Of a DNA stretch of 64,000 nt, positions 42,965-54,912 are shown piece by piece. The position numbers and the translations under genes were made by a program. The stretch comes from UBA8752 sp042095055 (lineage in GTDB: Bacteria; Bacteroidota; Bacteroidia; Flavobacteriales_D; Sanyastnellaceae). The stretch is taken from NCBI GenBank assembly GCA_042095055.1, contig JBELBZ010000003.1, forward strand, positions 1-64,000, written 5' to 3'. The notes beneath the pieces were generated by a model. It was not told where the DNA came from and searched no databases. It saw only the letters and a list, made by a program, of their open reading frames with translations. The number at the start of each line of letters is the position of its first letter. Within the stretch, counting starts at the first letter, position 1.

Positions 42965-45772
42965 ATGGAATACGATTTCAAAGCCATCGAAAACAAGTGG
43001 CGCCAGCATTGGCAAGAGCAAGAGACCTACAAGGTTTCTGAGGACGTTGCGAAGAAGAAGTACTATGTGCTCGACATGTTCCCCTACCCCAGTGGCGCGG
43101 GACTGCATGTGGGCCACCCCCTGGGTTACATCGCCTCGGATGTCATTGCCCGGTACAAGCGACAACAAGGTTTCAATGTGCTCCACCCACAAGGGTATGA
43201 CAGCTTTGGTCTGCCGGCCGAGCAATACGCTATACAGACGGGGCAGCACCCCGCCGTCACCACCGAGCGCAACATTGCCCGGTACCGCGAGCAACTCGAC
43301 CTATTGGGCTTCAGCTACGATTGGTCTCGGGAAGTGCGCACCAGCAGCCCAGAATACTACAGGTGGACCCAGTGGATTTTTGCCCGCCTCTTTGAGCACG
43401 GATATGACCGGGCCGCTGACAAAGCTTCGCCGATTGCAACCCTCACTGCACATTTCTCCGAACATGGCAACGCCCAAGTTGATTGGGTGGTCGGAGAGGA
43501 CACATTGAACGAAGCCCTTCAGTTGGCCTGGGGCGATGAATTTGAAGGTCCCTTCTCCGCTGACCAGTGGAATGCGCTTGACCCCAAAGGACAGGGGGCA
43601 GTCCTGATGGCCTACCGTTTGGCCTACCTCGCCGACAGCGAAGTGAACTGGTGTCCGGCACTGGGCACTGTCTTGGCCAATGACGAGGTGATTGGCGGAC
43701 TCAGCGAGCGCGGGGGGCATCCCGTCGTGCGCAAAAAAATGCGGCAGTGGATGATGCGCATCACCGCTTATGCTGACCGCCTGCTGCAAGGGCTGGACCG
43801 CATCGATTGGTCCGACAGCATCAAGGAGGTACAACGCAATTGGATCGGAAAGTCTACCGGAGCGCAGCTGCGTTTTGACATCCAACACCACGAAGGGCGG
43901 ACCATAGAGGTGTTTTCGACGCGTCCCGATACCCTCTATGGGGCCAACTTCCTCGTTTTGGCTCCCGAACACGAGCTCGTGCAGGACATCACCACAGCAG
44001 TGCAACATGACGCTGTCGCGGCCTACCAAAAAGAAACCGCTGGACGAAGCGAGCGCGAAAGGATGGCCGGAGACCGGGGCATGACGGGGTGCTTCACAGG
44101 GGCCTTTGCCTTGCATCCGCTCAGCGGAGCTGCGATGCCCATCTGGATCGCCGATTACGTCTTGGCCGGATACGGTACCGGAGCCGTGATGGCCGTCCCT
44201 GCTGGAGACCAGCGAGATTGGGAGTTCGCCCGTGCCTTTGGATTGGACATCCCGCCCATCTTTGAGGGCCACGATATCGAACAGGGCGCTTGCACCGACA
44301 AGGATGCTGTGCTGTGCAACAGCGGCGCTTGGAGTGGTCAACGCTGCTCCGCTGTATTGCCCATCGCGATACAGGAATCAGAGGCTGCAGGATTTGCCGT
44401 TCCACAGGTGAACTACCGGTTGCGCGACGCGGTATTCAGCCGCCAACGATACTGGGGCGAGCCATTTCCCATCTTCTATGATCAGGGCGTGCCTCAGCTG
44501 ATTGAAGACGAACAAGTGCTTCTGCCCGAGGTGGATGCTTACCTGCCCACAGAGGACGGTGACCCGCCTTTGGCGAGGGCTGAACATTGGAATGTCTCCA
44601 GGGGTGAGCGCATGGAGTTCAATACCATGCCGGGCTGGGCTGGATCGAGCTGGTACTTCCTGAGGTACATGGACCCTCACAACGACAGCGGCCTGTGTGA
44701 CAGGTCCAAGAGCGACTACTGGGGACAAGTTGACCTCTACGTTGGGGGAGCAGAACACGGAACAGGCCACCTGCTGTACAGCAGATTCTGGACCAAGTTC
44801 CTCTCTGACCTCGGCGTCATTGGCTTTGATGAACCCTTTGCCAAAATGGTCAACCAGGGGATGATCCTGGGCCGAAGCAGCTTCGTATACCGCATCGAAG
44901 GGACCAACACATTTGTCACCTTCGAGCGCCGCAAGGAGCAACGCACGCAGCGCCTCCATGTGGACATCGCCCTCGTGCGCAATGATGTCTTGGATACGGA
45001 GGCCTTCAAGGCATGGCGCCCCGAATTTGCAGACGCCACTTTCGAACTCAACGGACAAGGTGAATACCGCTGTGGCAGCGAAGTCGAAAAAATGTCCAAG
45101 TCCAAATACAACGTGGAAAACCCCGATGATTTGGTGGATCGTTATGGCGCGGACACCTTGCGCTGTTACGAAATGTTCCTCGGTCCATTGGAGCAAGCCA
45201 AGCCTTGGGACACGCAGGGCATCAGCGGCGTGCACGGGTTTTTACGGAAGCTCACCCGCCTGTATATGGACAGCGAGGGCAACGACATCGTTACCGACAC
45301 CCCCCCTTCTGCTGACGCTGAGCGCACCTTGCACAAAACGATCAAAAAAGTCACCGAAGACCTCGATCGTCTGAGCTGGAATACCGTGGTCAGTGCCTTG
45401 ATGATTGGGGTAAACGAGCTGACAGAGCAAGGTTGCCACGACCGCAAGATCTTGACGCCGTTGGCTGCTGTATTGGGTCCCTACGCGCCACATTTGGCCG
45501 AAGAACTCTGGTCTCGTGCTGGGGGAGGTGGCTCAGTGGTCGACGCCCCATGGCCCGCCTGGGATCCAGAGAAACTCGTGGAATCCGAAATGCGCTATCC
45601 AGTCCAATTCAATGGGAAGGTGCGGTTCCAATTTGAGGTCTCCGCCGACCTGGGCCCGAAGGAAGTAGAAGCCGCTGTGCTTGCTGACCCCCGCACTTCC
45701 AAGCAGCTGGATGGCCGCGAGCCCCGAAAAATTATCGTGGTTCCCGGGCGCATCATCAACATCGTCGGATAA
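42965..45772 (+). CDS. leuS: leucyl-tRNA synthetase
   Basis: 935 residues from the ATG at 42965 (MEYDFKAIENKW); the frame is open upstream but over the divergent deacetylase gene. ATP-binding motifs are GLHVGHPLGY (HIGH) and VEKMSKSKYN (KMSKS). The editing domain contains STRPDTLYGANFLV. An insertion just before KMSKS (about 650-710, HVDIALVRNDVLDTEAF) is characteristic of Bacteroidota LeuRS. It charges tRNA-Leu. Confidence 0.97.
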   Translation: MEYDFKAIENKWRQHWQEQETYKVSEDVAKKKYYVLDMFPYPSGAGLHVGHPLGYIASDVIARYKRQQGFNVLHPQGYDSFGLPAEQYAIQTGQHPAVTTERNIARYREQLDLLGFSYDWSREVRTSSPEYYRWTQWIFARLFEHGYDRAADKASPIATLTAHFSEHGNAQVDWVVGEDTLNEALQLAWGDEFEGPFSADQWNALDPKGQGAVLMAYRLAYLADSEVNWCPALGTVLANDEVIGGLSERGGHPVVRKKMRQWMMRITAYADRLLQGLDRIDWSDSIKEVQRNWIGKSTGAQLRFDIQHHEGRTIEVFSTRPDTLYGANFLVLAPEHELVQDITTAVQHDAVAAYQKETAGRSERERMAGDRGMTGCFTGAFALHPLSGAAMPIWIADYVLAGYGTGAVMAVPAGDQRDWEFARAFGLDIPPIFEGHDIEQGACTDKDAVLCNSGAWSGQRCSAVLPIAIQESEAAGFAVPQVNYRLRDAVFSRQRYWGEPFPIFYDQGVPQLIEDEQVLLPEVDAYLPTEDGDPPLARAEHWNVSRGERMEFNTMPGWAGSSWYFLRYMDPHNDSGLCDRSKSDYWGQVDLYVGGAEHGTGHLLYSRFWTKFLSDLGVIGFDEPFAKMVNQGMILGRSSFVYRIEGTNTFVTFERRKEQRTQRLHVDIALVRNDVLDTEAFKAWRPEFADATFELNGQGEYRCGSEVEKMSKSKYNVENPDDLVDRYGADTLRCYEMFLGPLEQAKPWDTQGISGVHGFLRKLTRLYMDSEGNDIVTDTPPSADAERTLHKTIKKVTEDLDRLSWNTVVSALMIGVNELTEQGCHDRKILTPLAAVLGPYAPHLAEELWSRAGGGGSVVDAPWPAWDPEKLVESEMRYPVQFNGKVRFQFEVSADLGPKEVEAAVLADPRTSKQLDGREPRKIIVVPGRIINIVG

Positions 45773-45889
45773 GTCCTACGGGGCTCCATTGCACTCATTT
45801 TGGGGCGTTTACTGCGCTCCTTCAGGGGGTTGACGCTCACAAATTTTCTTCTGCGAATCTCGGTATTTCTTCGACGAATGACGATTTAA

Positions 45890-45920
45890 TTGCAATTAGT
45901 CGGGTTTTTTCGCATCTTTG
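45890..45920 (+). promoter_or_regulatory. candidate Bacteroidota promoter for the giant secreted protein
   Basis: TTG at 45890-45892 and CATCTTTG at 45913-45920 are separated by 20 bases, matching the Bacteroidota sigma-A pattern TTG-N17-23-TAnnTTTG with one mismatch in the -7 element. Transcription would begin about 35 bases before the ATG at 45963. The 190-base leuS-to-gene gap holds no other gene. Confidence 0.5.
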
Positions 45921-45962
45921 TGGAACTTATCATTGATGCTATCAGCTTATTATCACGGCGCC

Positions 45963-48900
45963 ATGAACCCATACCGATTGCTTCTCGGGCTTTTCTTCGC
46001 CCTGTCCTGCAGCCTTGCAAATGGACAACCCACCAATTCCTCCCCTGCACCAGAAGGGTATGACCTCGAAGTCGAGGTCGTCAACGAAAACATTGGTCTT
46101 TTGGTGGGGCCTCTCGGTGTGACCGACCTCACAGGTTATTCCTGCACACGGTTGTACATCTCCATGAACAACGAGGACGACTTTATGTCCTCCGTTTCTG
46201 GAGACCTCACGAACCCCACGTATGTCAACACCACGACTGAGTTCTTCAATGCGACCCTTGGCGCGGCAACGCCCAACGGCATCAACGGGATTTTGTTTGC
46301 GGTGTATCCAGACCTGCCATACGACAGCTGGGTGACCGTGGGCATCGAAGGTGTGCCCAACGCCATGCTTGGAGAAGCCAATGTGAGCACGGTGCAGTCC
46401 ACGGACAACCCCTGGGTCACCAATTTCGATCCAGGAGCAGGACAACCTGGATCCAGCATCGCCATCGACGACCTGATTGGAGGTGCTTGGTATGCGTTGA
46501 ATGGTGACGCCAACGGCATTGCTGGTGAAGACCTCCGGGTGCTCATTGGTCAGTTCACTACAGATGGAGACATGAGCGGCCAGATTTATTGCCAGGTCTT
46601 CATCAATGGAGACGGCATGAATGAATTCCGTGATACGTTTTATTTCGGTGCAGGGGGACCTGTACTGGGATGCACGGATGACGCCGCCTGTAACTACGAC
46701 GAGCTGGCCACCGATGATGACGGCTCATGTGAATTCCCATTGGACCTTTATGGAAACGATGGGCTTGACTGCGATGGAAACTGCCTCGCCGATGCTGACG
46801 GCGACGAAATTTGTGACGGCGATGAAGTCGCCGGTTGTCAGGACGAAACGGCCTGCAACTTTGACCCTGCCGCCACCGACGACGACGGATCTTGCACGTT
46901 TGCAGCCGACGGACTTGACTGCGATGGAAACTGCCTCGCCGATGCTGACGGCGNNNNNNNNNNNNNNNNNNNNNNNNNNNNNNNNNNNNNNNNNNNNNNN
47001 NNNNNNNNNNNNNNNNNNNNNNNNNNNNNNNNNNNNNNNNNNNNNNNNNNNNNGACTGCGATGGAAACTGCCTCGCCGATGCTGACGGCGACGAAATTTG
47101 TGACGGCGATGAAGTCGCCGGTTGTCAGGACGAAACGGCCTGCAACTTTGACCCTGCCGCCACCGACGACGACGGATCTTGCGCATTTGCAGCCGACGGA
47201 CTGGACTGCGATGGAAACTGCCTCGCCGACGCTGATGGCGATGGCATTTGTGACGGCGATGACCCCTGCAACGAACCCGACCTGACGCCTGTCGTCATCC
47301 CTACGGTTCCGGTTTCCTTCATTTCAGAAGTGACCCTCGACTTCCAGCCCGTTGTCGGCATGACCTTGATTGCGATCGTCGATGGCGAAACTGCAGGTGT
47401 GGACGAAGCCTTTGAATACGAGGGCAGCAGCTGGGTGAGCATGACGATTTACGCCTCCACGGGTGACGAGATCGAATTCCAACTCTTCGATGCCGCAGCC
47501 TGCGCATTGTATGACATCGACCTCTCCTTTACCGTGAGTGAAGACGGCGAGGAGCTTTCCACATTTGACGACCCCGCCATTCTTCCCTTCTTGAGTGGAG
47601 ATGCCATTCCTGGTTGTACCGACGACGAAGCCTGCAACTACAACTTGCTCGCGGACTTGGATGACGGCTCATGCATCTACCCCATCGACCTCTTCGGCAC
47701 GGAACTTCTGGATTGCGATGGCAACTGTATCAACGATGTGGACAGCGACGGCGTCTGCGACGACGAGGAAACAACGGGCTGTACCGATCCTGAAGCCTGT
47801 AACACGGGCGACTATACCGACACGGACAACTCCACCTGTCTTTACCCCTCAGACCTCTATGGTTTTGACTACGTTGATTGCGACGGCGCATGCCTCAATG
47901 ATGCGGATGGCGACAGTGTATGCGATGAAGACGAAATCGGCGGATGTACCGATGCCTCAGCCTGCAACTACAGCGCAGCGGCCACGGACGAAGACGGTTC
48001 TTGTGAGTTCACCAGCTGCGCCGGTTGTACCGATGCGGCGGCCTGCAACTATGACGGGGACGCCACGATTGACGATGGCTCTTGTGCAGCATTGGACGAA
48101 TGCGGCGAATGTGGTGGCGACGGCATTGCCGATGGAGCCTGTGATTGTGATGGCAACGTTCTGGACGCCTTGGGTGTCTGTGGTGGCACCTGTTTGGCCG
48201 ATGCGGATGCCGATGACATCTGCGACGACGAAGATGACTGCGTCGGAACCCTCGATGTGTGTGGCGTGTGCAACGGCCCCGGTCCAGATGCTGGCTACGA
48301 TTGTGATGGAAACTGTCTGGAAGACGCCGACAACGACGGCATTTGTGACTTCGAAGACCCGTGCAACGAACCCGACACCTCAGTGGAGGTTCTCCCCTTG
48401 ATTCCATCGACGGTCATTGCTGAAGTGTTCTTTAACGGTGCTCCCATTGTCGGCGGCACTGTGATCGCCCAAGTGGACGGCAATACCGTCGGTCTGAGCG
48501 TGGCCTTTGACTACGAAGGCGGCAGCTGGATCAACATGAACATCTACGCCGAAGAAGGCGATGAAATCAGCTTCATCCTCTGGGATGAGGACGCTTGCGC
48601 GCAATACGAACTCGACTTCACCTTGACGCCTGAAGAGGAAGGTGACGAGCTCGGAACCTTTGACGACCCCCAGCAATTCCCATTTGGCTCAGGCGACCCC
48701 ATCGAAGGTTGTTTGGACGAAGAAGCCTGTAACTACAATCCACTGGCCACCACCGATGGCATTGCTTGTGTGTACCCTGAGCAATACTGCGACGCTGAAT
48801 TCGTGGACTGTGACTGCGCTTGTCTGAACGACGCGGACAGCGACGGCATCTGTGATGAGGAGGAAGTGGTCGGCTGTGGAGATGCCACGGCTTGCAACTA

Positions 48901-51900
48901 CGATGAAGACGCTACCGACCTCGATGAAAGCCTCTGCACCTATCCAGCAGAAGATTACCTCGATTGTGATGGCAACTGCCTCAGCGATGCAGACGCAGAC
49001 GGCATCTGTGATGCACTGGAAGTCGCGGGCTGTACCGATGAATTTGCCTGTAACTACAACGCGGCGGCCACGGATGAAGATGGCTCCTGTGACTATGCGC
49101 TTCCTGGCTTTGACTGCAATGGCGACCCCATTGAGCTCGACGATTGCGACCCCTTGTGTCTTGTGATCGATGAGTCCCTTCAGGACTACACCGTGCAATG
49201 CCTCGATGACCTTGCTGCCATCGAATGTGTAGAAGATGCTTCTGTCTACAACGCCTGCACAGGTGTCACCACCGAAGCCTCCTCATGTGTCACCCTCTCG
49301 GCCATGGACTCCCTGGTTTCAGGTGAAGCCAACACGGCTTTGGGCGTTGGCCCTGACGGCGCATTGCGCATCTACGGNNNNNNNNNNNNNNNNNNNNNNN
49401 NNNNNNNNNNNNNNNNNNNNNNNNNNNNNNNNNNNNNNNNNNNNNNNNNNNNNNNNNNNNNNNNNNNNNNNNNNNNNGGTGAAGCGGCCAATGACCACAA
49501 CTGCGAGTTCGGACTCGGAGGTTGGTATGCTTGGGAAGGCCAAATCTCTGGCGTCCCCGTATCCGGGGCCCTCGGCGATGTGATCGTCAACCTCAGCCTC
49601 GAAACAGAATACTTCGACTACGACGAAATGTGCACGACCAACGTCTACACCTTTGTGGATTCTTGCGGTGCATACAACGTCGAGCAAAACATCTGCCGCG
49701 TGGACACCATCGCTCCGACCTTCCTCGGTTGTCCTGGTGAAGCCACCGTGGCCTGCACTGAGGACATTCCTCAAGTGGCCACCGTCACCGTTGTCGACAA
49801 CTGCGATGACCTGGACAGCATTCCTGTCAGCATACTCGCGGACGTCATCATCGACCAAACAGATGCGGGTTGCTATACCATCGAACGCACCTGGAGCGCC
49901 GAAGACCTCTTCGGAAACGTGGGCACTTGCACGCAATTGATCCATGTGGTCGATACCGTTGCTCCTTCCATCGACCTCACACTTCCCGGAGACCTTGCTG
50001 TATCCGTCATGGGCGACTGCTCTGTGGAGACGGGCACAGATTTCACAGGAGAGGCTTCTGCCGATTTCACGGATGACTGCAGCTCAGTATCCGGTGACAT
50101 CACCTACTCCGATGAAATTGTCGACGCCATCAGCGATGGTTGCTACACCATTCTGAGGACCTGGACGGCCAGTGCTGAGGACGGTTGCGGAAACGCGGAC
50201 AGTGTCTCAGGTGTGCAGACCATCGAGGTCATCGACCAAATCGCACCCATGATTGAGTTGAGTGCAGTGGAGGTCTCCATGTCCTGCGACGAATGGGCCT
50301 GTGATATGGACGTTCTGACCGGACTTGGCTTTGCCACTTGGACCGACAATTGCGCCATTGACACCGCTTACATCGAATGTGACCCCATGTCCGGTGGATG
50401 TGTGAGCCCTGTGCCCACATGGGATGTGGAGTATATCGTCATTGACGCTTGTGGAAATATGTCCAGCGCCCACCAGTTCATCTTGCTCATCGATACCGTA
50501 GCTCCTACAATCGACATCACCTGTCCGGAAGACGTGGTGGTGGAACTCGATGCCGACTGCATGGGAGAACTTGACCCCACGCAAAGCGGCGAGGTCGAGA
50601 TCTTCAGCACCGACAACTGTGATGCTGCGCCAACCCTGAGCTACACTGTAGAGGACAGCGACCCCATCTACACCTGCGAAGACGGCAACGGCACCTATGA
50701 GATCACACGTACGTTCTACGCTGTATCAGAAGACCATTGCGGCAATGTCGCCATGGAGAGCTGCACCCAGCTGCTGACTGTGGTGGACGTCACGGCTCCC
50801 GTCATCACCGTGTTGGATTGCCCTGCTGATACTACAGTTGCCCTTGGTGCGGACTGCACAGCTGAGGTGGACTACACCTTGCTGGGCATGCCCCAAATCA
50901 CCGCTGAAGACGGCTGTGACGCAGATCCAGAGGTCACCTGGTTCCATACCGACGGATCTCCCATCTTCGAATGTGACGACAGCGACGGAAGTGCGGACGG
51001 CACCTACTCATTTGAGCGCACGTTCTATGCTTACGCGACGGATGCTTGTGGCAACATGGGCGATACGGTCAGTTGTGTTCAGGTCATCACGGCGGCCGAC
51101 CAGTCTGCCCCTGAATTCGGTGAATACCCTCCCTATGAGCCCGTCTCATGTGAGGACCTCACCGACCCACTTGACCCTTCACAGTCTCCATTGGAAGTGT
51201 TCGACAACTGTGACGGAGACCTCACCATCAGCATTGAAGCATGGCCTTTGAGTGGGTCCTGCCCCGGAAGCTGGATGCGGATCTGGACGGCTACGGACGA
51301 CTGCGGAAACGTGGGCATCGCCGAGCAGTACATCGCATTGTATGACGACACGAACCCCTTGATCACCTGCCCAGCCGACACCATCGTCATGCTGGACCAG
51401 GACATCGCGGACGACACCACGACCACTGCTTTGGGCATGGCCATGGCCACGGACAACTGCAGCGGGTGGGAGGACATTGCCATCACCTACACCGATGGCA
51501 GCTTCCAAGTGGATTGCGAAGGCGACGACAGCACACCCGAAGGAACCATGTCGTTCATCCGGACGTTCACGGCTTCCGATTTCTGTGACAACAGCTCCAG
51601 CTGTGAGCAGCACATCACGCTGGTCGACGAGCTCGGACCTGTCGTATTTGTGGAGGACACCACCGTGTCTTGCCTCGATTACGAAGCTGAAATGACCTAC
51701 GGATCTTTCGGTGCTGAAGACAACTTCGACACTGATGTGGCATACTCTTGGGAGGAAGACAGTGTCTATGCCCAATTGTGTATCGGCAGCTTCAGCGTCG
51801 ACCGCACCTGGACCTTTGTCGACGACTGTGGAAACAGCACGCTCGCCCACCAAACCATCACGGTTGTGGACGAAACCGCGCCCATCCTTGTGTCAGGCGA

Positions 51901-54781
51901 AAACACCCTCTCTATTTCATGTGAGGAGTACAGCGACGAGAATACAGACGAAAATGTCTTGATCGAAGTACTCGACGAGTGTGGAAGCGATGTCACGGTG
52001 ACCTTCTTCGACACACCGTTCAGCGGGGGATGTGTGCAGCCCGTGGGCATGTACATGCGCACCTACACCTTCGAGGATGACTGTGGCAATGCCAACATGT
52101 TTGAGCAGTTCATTCAACTGTATGACGAGACGCCTCCAACGGTATCCATCGACTGCCCTGCGGACACGACGGTCTCTGCCGATGCCAATTGCATGGCTGA
52201 CCTGTCTACAGAGGCGCTTGGTTTACCTGCCATCGCGGCAGAGGACAACTGTGGTGGAACACCGCCCTCGGTTGACTTGACGTGGACGGACCACGATACG
52301 ACTGTGGCGTGCGCGGGCTCATTCTCCTTTATCCGGACGTTCACAGCTACGGCTACGGACAACTGCGGAAACGAGAGCACGGTTAGCTGCGACCAGACCA
52401 TTGCACAAGAAGACATCACGGCTCCTGAGTTCGTGGATCCCCTTCCTGAGGATCTCACTGTGCCTTGCTTCGACATTCCTGCTGTTGCGGATCTCACCGC
52501 TGTGGACGGTTGCGATGCAAGCCCTGTTGTGAGTTTTGAGGAGGAAGTCTTTGGTGCAGAAGAATGCCCAGGCACACAGGTGCTCGTGCGCACTTGGACG
52601 GCGGTGGATGCCTGTGGCAACGCTACCAGCCTCTCGCAAACCATCACAGTGACCGATGAATTTGCACCAACGTGGTTGACCGCTGCTCCTGCTGACACTA
52701 CGGTGTCCTGCGAGTCAGTGCCAGCAGCGGAGGTTTTGGAGGCCACGGACAATTGTGACGACAACCTCGAAGTGACGTTTGCTGAGGCGAGCGAAGGTGG
52801 AGACTGTGCACAAAACATGACCATCACCCGCACTTGGAGTGTGAGCGATTGTGCTGGAAACCAGCTCTCTCACGTTCAGGTGGTGACCGTGGTCGACACC
52901 ACTGCTCCGGTCATCTCTGGACCGCTTGAGTTGGACATCCCCTGCACCGACTGGGGCATGGACACCCTCTATGCTACGGTCAGCGACAACTGTGACGCAA
53001 CGGTAGAACTGGAGCTCCTCTCCGACGAGGAGTTCAGCGGTGCCTGCGCCGGAAGTTACCTGCGCACCTATGTGGCAACGGACCTCTGCGGAAACAGCGA
53101 CACGCTCATTCAGTCTATTGATTTGATTGATACAGAGGCGCCTGAATTCACAGTGATTCCACAGGATACCTCGCTGTCTTGCGACAACGACTACAGCGTT
53201 GGAAGCCTTGGGGCTGCCGAAGCCACGGACAACTGCGACTCCGAAGTGGAAATCACCTACTCTGATTCCATCACTTTGATTGACGGTTGCGCAGGAATGG
53301 CCCTTGTGGTGCGCACTTGGAATGCTGTCGATGAGTGTGGCAACAACAAGACTGTTGATCAGATCATCTCCTTGATGGACGATACCGATCCAACGTTCAA
53401 TGAAACGTTGCCGGGTGACGCTACAGCATCTTGTGATGACGTGCCCATGGCACCGACCCTGACCGCGATGGACAACTGCGATCCTGACCTGACCGTTTCC
53501 ATGACGGAGACGCTCGAGGACGATGACCTGTGCCCATTGGATTACACCATCACGCGGACTTGGTCTGTGGAAGACTGTGCTGGAAACGGCATCAGCCATA
53601 CGCAGGTCATCACTGTTGTGGACACCACCGCCCCAGGCTTTGTGGCCGGTCCTGCGGATGCCACCGTCGCTTGCGATGCNNNNNNNNNNNNNNNNNNNNN
53701 NNNNNNNNNNNNNNNNNNNNNNNNNNNNNNNNNNNNNNNNNNNNNNNNNNNNNNNNNNNNNNNNNNNNNNNNNNNNNNNCTTCAATACTGCACCACCGTC
53801 ACTCCAGAAGCGTACAGCTCTGAGGAGACTTGCAACGGATACGACGTACACGCTGTGCGCCTGTTCAACTTTGCTGGTGCGGAGTTCTACTCCACCATGG
53901 GCGAAGGCACGGTCAGTCAGATGTCCAATGGCGACTGGGTCATTGAGAAGACGATTGTGGCCAACGACAACGCCGATGCGGGTTGGAACGTCACCATCAC
54001 ATTGGAAGACGGCATGGACTATGACGAATGGTCAGACCAACCGTTCCCCACCAGCTACAAGCTGGATTGCGAGGACCTCGAGGACAACCATGAGGACTGG
54101 ATGTATTGGTTCCTGTCCAACGGTACCATGACCGGTTGGGGTGAGTATGAGGGCGACTTCCTCACGTGCACCCACCAGCCTGCCAACGAGTTCTACCGCT
54201 TCCAAGTCGGACTGGGCGCCAACAACATGAACTCCCATTACGGTTACAGCGGTTGGTTCACCTATTCAGGCATGTTCGCCAACACCCCGGTGATGGGATC
54301 CGGTGACTTCTTTGGAGACCTTGACTGCACCTTGCCTTACCAGTTCGAATACGACTACACTGCCACAGATTGCAGCGGCAACCAAGCCGAATTCGGATAT
54401 ACGGTCAACGTCACGGGCGAGGTGTGCGAAGATCCCGAGTCAGGCTTTGTTGGAACTGGAGGAAACTCCAGCGCTGACAGCTTCACTCCTTCGATGGAAA
54501 CTGCTCAAAACCGCGGTGACATCCAGGTGTCCAACATTGTTCCGAACCCCACACAGGACTTCGCTCAAATTGGATTCAATGTGTTGCAACCCATGAGGAT
54601 CGATGTGAACCTCTACGATGCTGCTGGCATGCTGGTCACACCCCTGTTCAACGGACATGTGGAAAAGGACCAGACGTACATGCTCGACATCAATGCGGCC
54701 CAGCTGCAGAGCGGTGTTTACCAGGTGCGCATCATCTCCAATGAATGCAGCATCGTGAAGCAATTCATGGTCACTGAGTAA
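45963..54781 (+). CDS. giant secreted repeat protein with HYR domains and T9SS type A tail (one gene broken by assembly gaps)
   Basis: I read this as one gene of roughly 2,940 codons plus unknown gap sequence. The signal peptide is MNPYRLLLGLFFALSCSLANG. Next are a beta-rich N-terminal domain (to about 46660), at least ten Asp/Cys repeats of ACNYD...DDGSC type mixed with DCDGNC loops (46668-49090), two copies of a roughly 115-residue beta module (about 47300-47600 and 48390-48700), a first GWYAWEG-type domain broken by a gap, sixteen HYR-like units (49703-53679), a second such domain (GWFTYSG), and a T9SS sorting domain (IVPNPTQD to the end). The frame before the first gap (codons starting at 45963) differs from that after it only because the gap is a 100-N placeholder. 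Likely a calcium-binding adhesin or matrix protein secreted by T9SS. Confidence 0.82.
46767..47240 (+). repeat. 150-bp near-identical tandem DNA repeat, collapsed at gap
   Basis: A unit beginning GACTGCGATGGAAACTGC starts at 46767, 46917 and, after the gap, 47054 and 47204. Both spacings that do not cross the gap are exactly 150 bases (50 codons). The complete units at 46767 and 47054 differ at only about three positions near their ends. The gap lies between two copies, so copies are missing from the assembly. Confidence 0.88.
46954..47053. other. assembly gap (100 N placeholder)
   Basis: Exactly 100 N between two copies of the 150-bp repeat. From the repeat period, the true length should be 113 bases plus a multiple of 150. 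Confidence 0.95.
49378..49477. other. assembly gap (100 N placeholder)
   Basis: Exactly 100 N inside the giant gene, within the first copy of a domain that is also broken at the third gap. The frame is open on both sides but the true length is unknown. Confidence 0.95.
49703..53679 (+). repeat. HYR-like domain array (16 visible units)
   Basis: Sixteen junctions of the form D-x-x-x-P (DTIAP, DTVAP, DQIAP, DVTAP, DQSAP, DDTNP, DELGP, DETAP, DETPP, DITAP, DEFAP, DTTAP, DTEAP, DDTDP and two repeats of these) start units of about 80 residues. Each has a C-P-x-D-x-T-V-type strand, a DNCD loop and a WTAxDxCGN strand, as in hyalin repeat domains. The array ends at the third gap, so the count is a minimum. 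Confidence 0.85.
53680..53779. other. assembly gap (100 N placeholder)
   Basis: Exactly 100 N after the last visible HYR unit and before the second copy of the GWFTYSG domain. True length unknown. Confidence 0.95.
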
Positions 54782-54842
54782 TACAGAAGGACCTACACAT
54801 CAACAGAAACCCCCAAAGTGCAACTTGTTCTTTGACCCATCT

Positions 54843-54874
54843 GGACACCGCTTTCACCGAGCGGTGTCCTTTTT
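54843..54874 (+). terminator. intrinsic terminator after the giant gene
   Basis: GGACACCGCT (54843-54852) and AGCGGTGTCC (54860-54869) form a perfect 10-bp stem with a 7-base loop, followed by five T. It lies 61 bases after the stop and before the next gene's start. Confidence 0.85.
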
Positions 54875-54912
54875 GTCGCGAACAATTTCTGTTCTTCCCT
54901 AATTTCCTTTAC

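Larger units (their letters stand above)
46668..49090 (+). repeat. array of ACNYD/DDGSC acidic Cys repeats
   Basis: Within the giant gene, ten visible units have the form G-C-x-D-x-x-ACNY-x8-DDGSC, often separated by DCDGNC-x-x-DADxDxxCD loops that resemble calcium-binding thrombospondin type 3 repeats. Cysteine spacing is regular, so disulfide bonding is likely outside the cell. The number is a minimum because a gap interrupts the array. Confidence 0.8.

Noticed and set aside
44378..45235. Long open frame on the minus strand inside leuS
   Set aside because: It lies opposite conserved LeuRS motifs, including KMSKS, and has no protein features of its own.
46954..47330. Apparent frameshift or pseudogene in the giant gene
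   Set aside because: The frame change occurs exactly at a 100-N placeholder, and the 150-bp repeat period explains it as a wrong gap size.
46668..49090. Repeats considered as a CRISPR array
   Set aside because: Units are coding, in frame, with no constant-repeat/unique-spacer alternation.
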